A stretch of DNA of 64,000 bases from the NCBI RefSeq assembly GCF_040215105.1, contig NZ_CP157875.1, positions 1,293,501 to 1,357,500 of the forward strand, in the 5' to 3' direction. The notes below the pieces were generated by a model that ran no database searches, was not told where the DNA came from, and was given only the letters and a program-made list of their open reading frames with translations. A program made the translations under genes and the position numbers. This DNA comes from Aeromonas veronii (GTDB lineage: Bacteria; Pseudomonadota; Gammaproteobacteria; Enterobacterales; Aeromonadaceae). Shown in pieces: positions 59,065 to 64,000 of this stretch (within the stretch, counting starts at the first letter, position 1; every line of letters begins with the position of its first letter).

Positions 59065-59632
59065 GGGTGCTCCTTGCGATGGTGGACCAAAACAGGGTGA
59101 AGGCGCCCTCTTGCCAGTCGACATCTTGCCCAAGCGCCGGCTTGTCGACGAAGAGGGAGGCGCAGGCGAGAAACTGGCTCTGGCATACCTCCAGCATCAG
59201 TTCGGGCGGCACGGGGTGCAGCGCTCCGCTGGCCTGGCCCTGAGCCAGCAGCTGGGGCAGGAAGCGCAGGGTGTCGCTCAAGATCTGGCTGCGCAAGGGG
59301 CGAGAGAGCAGGGGAGAGTGGAAGAAATCCAGCACGAACTTGAGCTCATATGGATGTTCGATCATCCAGACCATGGCCTGGCCCCAGTAGTGGCGAACCT
59401 GCTCCTTCAGCGTCAGCGCCGGGTCCGCCTCGCTGATGGCGGCGCCGAGACGCTGTTTGATGTCCTGATAGAGCTGCTGGATCAGCACCTCCTTGCTCGG
59501 GAAATGGTGAAACAGGGTGCCGTTGGCGACACCGGCGGCCTTGGCGATGCGGGCGGTCGCGGCCCCCTGCAGACCATCTTCTGCGCACAGGGTGAGAGTG
59601 GCTTCCAGGATCTGGCGGCGTTTGTCGGTCAT
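59054..59632 (-). CDS. TetR-family transcriptional repressor
   Basis: 192 aa. N-terminal helix-turn-helix: RRQILEATLTLCAEDGLQGA, TARIAKAAGVANGTLFHHFP, SKEVLIQQLYQDIKQR. The C-terminal ligand domain is divergent and probably senses a long-chain or aromatic effector. It sits inside the aldehyde dehydrogenase operon. The palindrome at 61098-61113 upstream of that operon is its probable operator, giving negative autoregulation. Confidence 0.92.
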   Translation of the reverse strand: MTDKRRQILEATLTLCAEDGLQGAATARIAKAAGVANGTLFHHFPSKEVLIQQLYQDIKQRLGAAISEADPALTLKEQVRHYWGQAMVWMIEHPYELKFVLDFFHSPLLSRPLRSQILSDTLRFLPQLLAQGQASGALHPVPPELMLEVCQSQFLACASLFVDKPALGQDVDWQEGAFTLFWSTIARSTHDT

Positions 59633-59640
59633 GGGAGCTC

Positions 59641-61074
59641 CTAGCGCAGAAACAGGGCCATCATCAGCCGCTGATACCAGCGGTCATAAGGGGGGTGAAC
59701 CAGGGTGCCCGGGTTGAACTTGCCCCGGCGCAGCACGGTTTTGGCCTTGGAGAAGGTGAGGAACCCCTCGCGGCCATGATAGTGGCCCATGCCGGAGGGG
59801 CCGATGCCGCCAAAGGGTGCATCGTCCGCCGCCACCTGGAACAGGCTCTCGTTGATGGCCATGCCGCCGGCATGGGTCTCCCCAATGACGCGGGCCTGCA
59901 GCGCCGGATCCAGGGTCATCAGATAGAAGGCCAGCGGGCGGGGACGGGCGGCGACATAAGCCAGGGCCTCGTCCAGCTCATCGTAGGGGATGAGGGGCAG
60001 CAGGGGACCGAAGATCTCCTGCTGCATCAGCTGGCAGTGCTCGGGCACCTCGGTCAGCAGATGGGGGGCCAGCCGCCGGCTGGCATCATCCCGGGCCGGT
60101 GACGCGCAGGGGTGCAGCTGGGCTCCCGCCTGCTCGGCTTCCGCCAGCCAGGCGGTGAGCCGTTGATACTGGCGCTCGTTGATGATGGCGCCATAGTCCG
60201 GACTCGCCACCCCCTTGGGGTAGAGGCGGCTGAAGTGGTCTCGATAGGCATCAATGAAGGCCTGCTCCTGGCCGCGAGGCAGCAGCACATAGTCGGGGGC
60301 CACGCAGATCTGGCCGGCGTTGAGACTCTTACCGAAGATCATCCGCTCCACCGCCAGGGCCATGGGTATGTCGGGGGCGATGAGACAGGGACTCTTGCCC
60401 CCCAGTTCCAGGGTCAGCGGCGTGAGCTGAGGTGCCGCTGCCGCCATCACCTGTTTTCCCACGGCGGTCGAGCCGGTGAACAACAGGTGATCGAAGGGCA
60501 GGGTGCTGAAGGCAGCGGCCACTTCTGCATCCCCCTCGATGATGCACACCTGGTTCTCATCGAACACCTCGGCCAGCAGGGCGCGCAGGGCGGCATTGGT
60601 GTGAGGGGTGAACTCGGAGAGCTTGAGCATGGCCCGGTTGCCGGCGGCGATGGCGCTGATGAGGGGGCCGAGGCTCAGCATCACCGGGAAGTTCCAGGGC
60701 ACCATGATGCCCACCACGCCGAGGGGCTGATAGTGCACTTCGATGGAGGCCGGCGCCAGCAGCAGGCCGGCGTGGCGACGCTCCGGCCTCATCCAGCGGC
60801 GAAGGCGCTTGTGGCAGTAGTTGATCTGCATGACACAGGGCAGGATGTCGGCGATCAAGGAGTCATGGGCACTGCGCTGGCCATAGTCGCGGGTCAGGGC
60901 CTGGCAGAGCCTCTGCTTGTGGGCGAGCAGGGCTTGCTTGAGTCGCAGTAACTGATCCTTGCGGCTATCCAGGCTCGGCATGGGGTCGGCCTGATAGGCC
61001 TGCTTGAGACGAAGCAGCCGATCTGGCAGGGCAAATTTGTCGGTCTCTGTGGATTGCAGCGGTGTGGCTTCCAT
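59641..61074 (-). CDS. Aldehyde dehydrogenase (coniferyl-aldehyde-type)
   Basis: 477 aa, NAD(P)-dependent. VPWNFPVMLSLGPLISAIAA (cofactor site), FTGSTAVGKQV, ELGGKSPCLIAPD and the catalytic Cys in LNAGQICVAPDYVL, with GGIGPSGMGHYHGREGF at the end. The closest general class is coniferyl aldehyde dehydrogenase (CalB) and relatives that oxidise medium- and long-chain aldehydes. ATG 61074 with GGAGCC upstream; the in-frame upstream extension crosses the operator. First gene of the four-gene unit ending at 57322. Confidence 0.9.
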   Translation of the reverse strand: MEATPLQSTETDKFALPDRLLRLKQAYQADPMPSLDSRKDQLLRLKQALLAHKQRLCQALTRDYGQRSAHDSLIADILPCVMQINYCHKRLRRWMRPERRHAGLLLAPASIEVHYQPLGVVGIMVPWNFPVMLSLGPLISAIAAGNRAMLKLSEFTPHTNAALRALLAEVFDENQVCIIEGDAEVAAAFSTLPFDHLLFTGSTAVGKQVMAAAAPQLTPLTLELGGKSPCLIAPDIPMALAVERMIFGKSLNAGQICVAPDYVLLPRGQEQAFIDAYRDHFSRLYPKGVASPDYGAIINERQYQRLTAWLAEAEQAGAQLHPCASPARDDASRRLAPHLLTEVPEHCQLMQQEIFGPLLPLIPYDELDEALAYVAARPRPLAFYLMTLDPALQARVIGETHAGGMAINESLFQVAADDAPFGGIGPSGMGHYHGREGFLTFSKAKTVLRRGKFNPGTLVHPPYDRWYQRLMMALFLR

Positions 61075-61097
61075 GAAAGGCTCCGTTCGAAAAATGG

Positions 61098-61113
61098 CCG
61101 ACTGATTAGTCGG
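61098..61113. promoter_or_regulatory. Palindromic operator of the aldehyde dehydrogenase-TetR operon
   Basis: CCGACTGATTAGTCGG is a 16-bp inverted repeat with perfect 6-bp arms, 24 bp upstream of the first gene. Size and placement fit a TetR-family site. Confidence 0.65.
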
Positions 61114-61285
61114 TCTGAATCTACCCTGATGTTGATATTTTGTAAACATCCGACGGCGTTCATGCTGCCGGAGGGAGGAATGGGGGGCGGGAACTGTGTC
61201 CTGAGCCACAGTTTTTGGGCGCACGGATTGGGTTTCTATCTAATAGTGGGTAGTTTTGAGGTGTCTATTTTTATGGAGAGCAGCG

Positions 61286-61579
61286 ATGACCAAGGAACTG
61301 CACAGCCTGTTGAGCAGGCTCGACGATGTGATCGAACGCATGCCCGAGAGTTTCAATACCTACGAGTTTGCCCAGAAGCTGGCGCTGAAACACCAGCGGG
61401 AATATTTCGCCGCCGGTCACTCCCTCGCCGGGCAGGAGGGGTGCCTGTTCCGGGCGCTGCATCAGAAGATTGCCGAGGCACTGGCGGGTAACGACGGGGT
61501 GATAGAGGGGGCCCTGTTGCCTTGCACGACCCCCTGGGGAGAGCGCGCCACCTCGCCCCGCTGGCACCGTAAGCACTGA
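61286..61579 (+). CDS. Small soluble protein of unknown function
   Basis: 97 aa from ATG 61286, which has GGAGAG upstream. Helical first half TKELHSLLSRLDDVIERMPE, then FNTYEFAQKLALKHQREYFA and GQEGCLFRALHQKIAEALAG, and a basic end SPRWHRKH. No family recognised. It is divergent from the aldehyde dehydrogenase operon and could share its operator region. A strong terminator follows. Confidence 0.6.
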   Translation: MTKELHSLLSRLDDVIERMPESFNTYEFAQKLALKHQREYFAAGHSLAGQEGCLFRALHQKIAEALAGNDGVIEGALLPCTTPWGERATSPRWHRKH

Positions 61580-61586
61580 ATCGATC

Positions 61587-61626
61587 GATAAAAAAACAGG
61601 GCCCGGCGGGCCCTGCTTTTTTATCG
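61587..61626. terminator. Bidirectional terminator between the small gene and nlpC
   Basis: GATAAAAAAACAGGGCCC and its complement around GGC give long T-runs on both strands. Confidence 0.92.
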
Positions 61627-61632
61627 ATGCCG

Positions 61633-62088
61633 TCACTGGGTGAGGCGACGGGCCTGCCAGTAGCGGCTGTTCCAGTAGACGTTGTCGAGGCGGGAGCGGA
61701 TCACCCCCTTGCTGGTGGAGGCGTGGATGAACTCCCCCGCCCCGGTGTAGACACCGACGTGATACTGCTGCCAGCCGGTCTTGAAGAACACCAGATCGCC
61801 GTATTGCAGGCGGTAGCGATCCACCGGTCGACCCAGGCTGGCCTGGGACTCCGTGGTTCTGGGCAGGTTGAATCCCAGCACCTGGCTGTAGGCGAGCTGG
61901 GTGAAGGCGGAGCAGTCGAGACCGGCGCGATCCTCGCCCCCCATACGATAGGGAACGCCGCGCCACTGCTGATAGAAGCCGTCGAAGGCTCCGCTCTGAC
62001 GGGGGGCCACGGGTTGTGGCTTCGGCGTGCTGGAGCAGGCCGTCAGCAGCAGGGCCAAGAGGGGAGGTAGCAGCGAGGTGCGAAGCAT
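61633..62088 (-). CDS. nlpC: NlpC/P60 family lipoprotein endopeptidase
   Basis: 151 aa (E. coli NlpC 154). Lipobox LLTAC (Cys18), then the NlpC/P60 domain with catalytic Cys59 in GLDCSAFTQLAY, His110 in QQYHVGVYTG and His122 in EFIHAS. The fold cleaves gamma-D-Glu-mDAP bonds in peptidoglycan. The mature protein would be lipid-anchored; Ser at +2 suggests the outer membrane. ATG 62088 with AAGGAG; the earlier ATG 62121 adds non-signal residues. Confidence 0.9.
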   Translation of the reverse strand: MLRTSLLPPLLALLLTACSSTPKPQPVAPRQSGAFDGFYQQWRGVPYRMGGEDRAGLDCSAFTQLAYSQVLGFNLPRTTESQASLGRPVDRYRLQYGDLVFFKTGWQQYHVGVYTGAGEFIHASTSKGVIRSRLDNVYWNSRYWQARRLTQ

Positions 62089-62217
62089 CCGGACTCCTTC
62101 ATGGGATACGAGACTCATCATAGCCGCGTGATTCTGCCTGTAACCTGAATATCGATAGCATAAAGTGCTGCATTGTGCAGATATTTTGCTAGCGACAAGC
62201 TGCCATTCAGCCCATTC

Positions 62218-63138
62218 CTACTCGGTTTTCTCCCTAGCGGGAGCGATCAACGGTGTCAGCAGCTCCGACAGTTTGTAGAAGGTCTGTACCCGGGTGGTGC
62301 TGGGGCGCCACACCAGACCGATTTCCCGGTAGGGCTTCTCCCCGGGCAGGGGAATGGCCACCAGATCCGAGTTGTCCAGGATGCCGGCATCTATGGCCAT
62401 CTGGGGCAGGAAGGTGGTGCCAAGGCCGGCCCCGACCATCTGCACCAGGGTGTGCAAGCTGGTGGCGGCGAAGGGATTGATCTTGCTCTTGTCCCGCAGC
62501 CGGCAGGCACTGACCGCATGCTCGGTGAGGCAATGTTCCCGCTCCAGCAGGAAGATGCTCTGGTTGGGCAGCTCCTTGTAATCGAACGGCATGTGCAAAG
62601 TGGCAGCCATATCTGACGGCATCACCATATGGAAGGGATCCATGCCCACCACCTTGCTGTGGAAACCGCCGATCTCCACCGGCAGCGCCAGGATCAGCAG
62701 ATCCAGCTGCCCCTGCTCCAGTTGCTTGAGCAAATTGGTGGTCGTGTCCTCCCGCAGCAGCAGTTCCAGCTCCGGATAGGCCTTGCCGCACACCTGCAAC
62801 AGCTTGCTCAGCAGGAAGGGGGCTATGGTGGGAATGCAGCCGAGGCGCACCGTGCCGTGCATGACCCCGCCCTGCTGCTGGCCGAGTTCCATCAGATCCC
62901 GGGCGTCGGAGAGCAGGTGGCGGGCGCGCGTGACGATCTCCATGCCGACCGGTGTCATGATGAAGCTCTTGTGATCCCGCTCCACCAGTTGCAGACCCAT
63001 CATGTCCTCCAGGGTCTGGATCCCGGTACTCAAGGTGGACTGGCTGACATGGCAGGCCTTGGCGGCGCGATTGAAGTTCTTGTGCTCATCCAGAGCGACC
63101 AGATATTGCAGCTGTTTCAGGCTGGGCCAACGTTGCAT
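62218..63138 (-). CDS. oxyR: OxyR, hydrogen-peroxide-sensing LysR regulator
   Basis: 306 aa (E. coli 305). The LysR helix-turn-helix is at FNRAAKACHVSQSTLSTGIQ. The redox cysteines Cys203 and Cys212 in EHCLTEHAVSAC keep the exact OxyR spacing (199/208 in E. coli), which distinguishes it from other LysR members. FAATSLHTLVQMVGAGLGTT is the other conserved part. It activates catalase and alkyl hydroperoxide reductase genes in relatives; no such gene is next to it here. ATG 63138. No nearby divergent oxyS-like gene could be shown. Confidence 0.92.
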   Translation of the reverse strand: MQRWPSLKQLQYLVALDEHKNFNRAAKACHVSQSTLSTGIQTLEDMMGLQLVERDHKSFIMTPVGMEIVTRARHLLSDARDLMELGQQQGGVMHGTVRLGCIPTIAPFLLSKLLQVCGKAYPELELLLREDTTTNLLKQLEQGQLDLLILALPVEIGGFHSKVVGMDPFHMVMPSDMAATLHMPFDYKELPNQSIFLLEREHCLTEHAVSACRLRDKSKINPFAATSLHTLVQMVGAGLGTTFLPQMAIDAGILDNSDLVAIPLPGEKPYREIGLVWRPSTTRVQTFYKLSELLTPLIAPAREKTE

Positions 63139-63439
63139 AAAGAAACCCGATAGTTGCTATCTATTTGATTTAATTAATCTACCATCGGCAAGCGGGTTTG
63201 TCGCCGGGATTAGGCGCCAATCTGGTTGCAGGCAGGGCGTGAAGCGCATCCCTGACGGAGCCGCCGTGGCGGGCAGACGCAAGGGCTCTGGCAGCTTATC
63301 TTCTTCGCTTGTGCCGTTGAAGCGCCCAGGCGAGGGGATGTGATGGGGATCCGCATCAGAGGTGCGTCCCCGCCTGTTCATGGCGTGAAACCATAAAAAA
63401 CGCGCCGATGGGCGCGTTTTTGCGAGGGCAGCACATTGG
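63139..63439. other. 301-nt spacer upstream of oxyR
   Basis: The terminator of the next gene (63395-63422) occupies its right end. No other feature seen; the oxyR promoter must lie here. Confidence 0.5.
63395..63422 (-). terminator. Terminator of the RimK-like ligase gene
   Basis: AAAACGCGCC/GGGCGCGTTTT-type stem with a GAT loop, and TTTTTTA following on the minus strand. Confidence 0.85.
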
Positions 63440-64000
63440 CTACTCGTCGAAGATCCCGAAGTGATCCTTGGCGAAGTTGACCCGCTGATCCACCGTCATC
63501 TTGACCTGACCCAGCTTCTCGATGGTCTTGAGGTTGGGCACCAGGCCGCGGCCGTTGGCGATCTGGATGGCAAGGCCGGGACGGGCGTTGAGCTCCAGCA
63601 GCATGGGGCCGCGGAACTTGTCGAGCACCATGTCGGTGCCGATGTAGCCAAGGCCCGACATCTCGTAGCAGGAGGCGGCCAGTGTCAGCAGGGTATCCCA
63701 GTGGGGCACCTTGAGATCGTAGAGATCGAGGCCGGTGTCCGGGTGGTGACGCAGGGGGCTGCCAAACTGCACCGCCCGCAAGGCACGGCCGGTACGCAGG
63801 CACAGACCCACCCCCACGGCGCCCTGGTGCAGGTTCGCCTTGCCGTCGGAGGCCGAGGTGGAGAGGCGCATCATGGCCATCACCGGGAAACCCTTGAAAA
63901 TGATCACCCGGGCATCGGGTACCCCTTCAAACGAGTAGCCGTCGAACACGTCATCGAAGTTGATGAGGCCTTCCACCAGCGCCACGTCGGGCTTGCCGCC
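63440..64000 (-). CDS. Alpha-L-glutamate ligase-like (RimK-related) ATP-grasp protein, 5' end beyond window
   Basis: The 186 visible C-terminal residues follow the ATP-grasp fold: FDGYSFEGVPDARVIIFKGF, PVMAMMRLSTSASDGKANLH, the metal site GTDMVLDKFRGPMLLELNARPGLAIQIAN (N-A-R-P Asn ligand), and the tail VDQRVNFAKDHFGIFDE. This resembles the rimK-related E-ligase family that sits with inactive transglutaminase-like and 7-TM genes. Its partners would lie past the window end. The frame is open to the last base of the window. Confidence 0.87.
   Translation of the reverse strand, partial: GGKPDVALVEGLINFDDVFDGYSFEGVPDARVIIFKGFPVMAMMRLSTSASDGKANLHQGAVGVGLCLRTGRALRAVQFGSPLRHHPDTGLDLYDLKVPHWDTLLTLAASCYEMSGLGYIGTDMVLDKFRGPMLLELNARPGLAIQIANGRGLVPNLKTIEKLGQVKMTVDQRVNFAKDHFGIFDE

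Overview
The window is a GC-rich gammaproteobacterial chromosome segment, most likely from Aeromonas or a close relative. This is inferred from gene content, not from a marker gene: an ArcA/FNR-type anaerobic gene set, thrLABC beside a LasT-type methyltransferase as in enterics, divergent bioA/bioBFCD, dapE next to a yffB-like gene, OxyR, and two tRNA-Gly genes almost identical to E. coli glyU and glyT. There is no rRNA, CRISPR array, intact insertion sequence or prophage.

Layout. 1-5450: cydD (3' end cut by the window edge), tRNA-Gly(CCC), tRNA-Gly(UCC), arcA, a DUF3293 gene, an rraA homologue, a small outer-membrane barrel and a META-domain lipoprotein. 5556-13650: aceK standing alone, lasT, the threonine operon with leader peptide and attenuator, and an NTF2-like gene. 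13650-18020: a mostly AT-rich stretch with two small exported proteins and a small membrane protein, then an ABC-F ATPase. 18020-21330: a low-GC accessory island with a P-loop ATPase gene broken by a stop at codon 23, a two-pass membrane protein, gene-free remnants and the 3' remnant of an unknown gene. 21370-29620: wHTH, DUF1523, LysE, GH84 hexosaminidase, nhaP2, and a yffB-dapE-M15 peptidase-YpfN-like run. 29900-34800: anaerobic dicarboxylate transporters dcuC and dcuB, a M20 peptidase and a Dph6-like ATP pyrophosphatase. 35267-43811: asnS, a heme-binding HAMP protein and the biotin genes. 43923-50782: htpX, a MOSC-reductase-ferredoxin fusion, and a lipoprotein Ntn acylase divergent from a membrane-bound AraC regulator. 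50856-57245: DUF465, MATE, SulP, nucleotidyltransferase, GNAT and cysM. 57322-61074: an aldehyde dehydrogenase-TetR-SCP2-alcohol dehydrogenase operon with a palindromic operator. 61286-64000: a small unknown gene, nlpC, oxyR and the 3' part of a RimK-like ligase.

Two themes recur. The first is anaerobic control: arcA, cydD, dcuC and dcuB are present, with one perfect FNR box before dcuC, a near-perfect one in the arcA upstream region and a core match before dcuB. The second is regulated biosynthesis: thr attenuation, a BirA-type operator between bioA and bioB, and the TetR palindrome. The best candidate for an undescribed system is the low-GC ATPase plus membrane-protein pair at 18402-20512. 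Its ATPase is interrupted in this sequence, so the system is probably decaying here.
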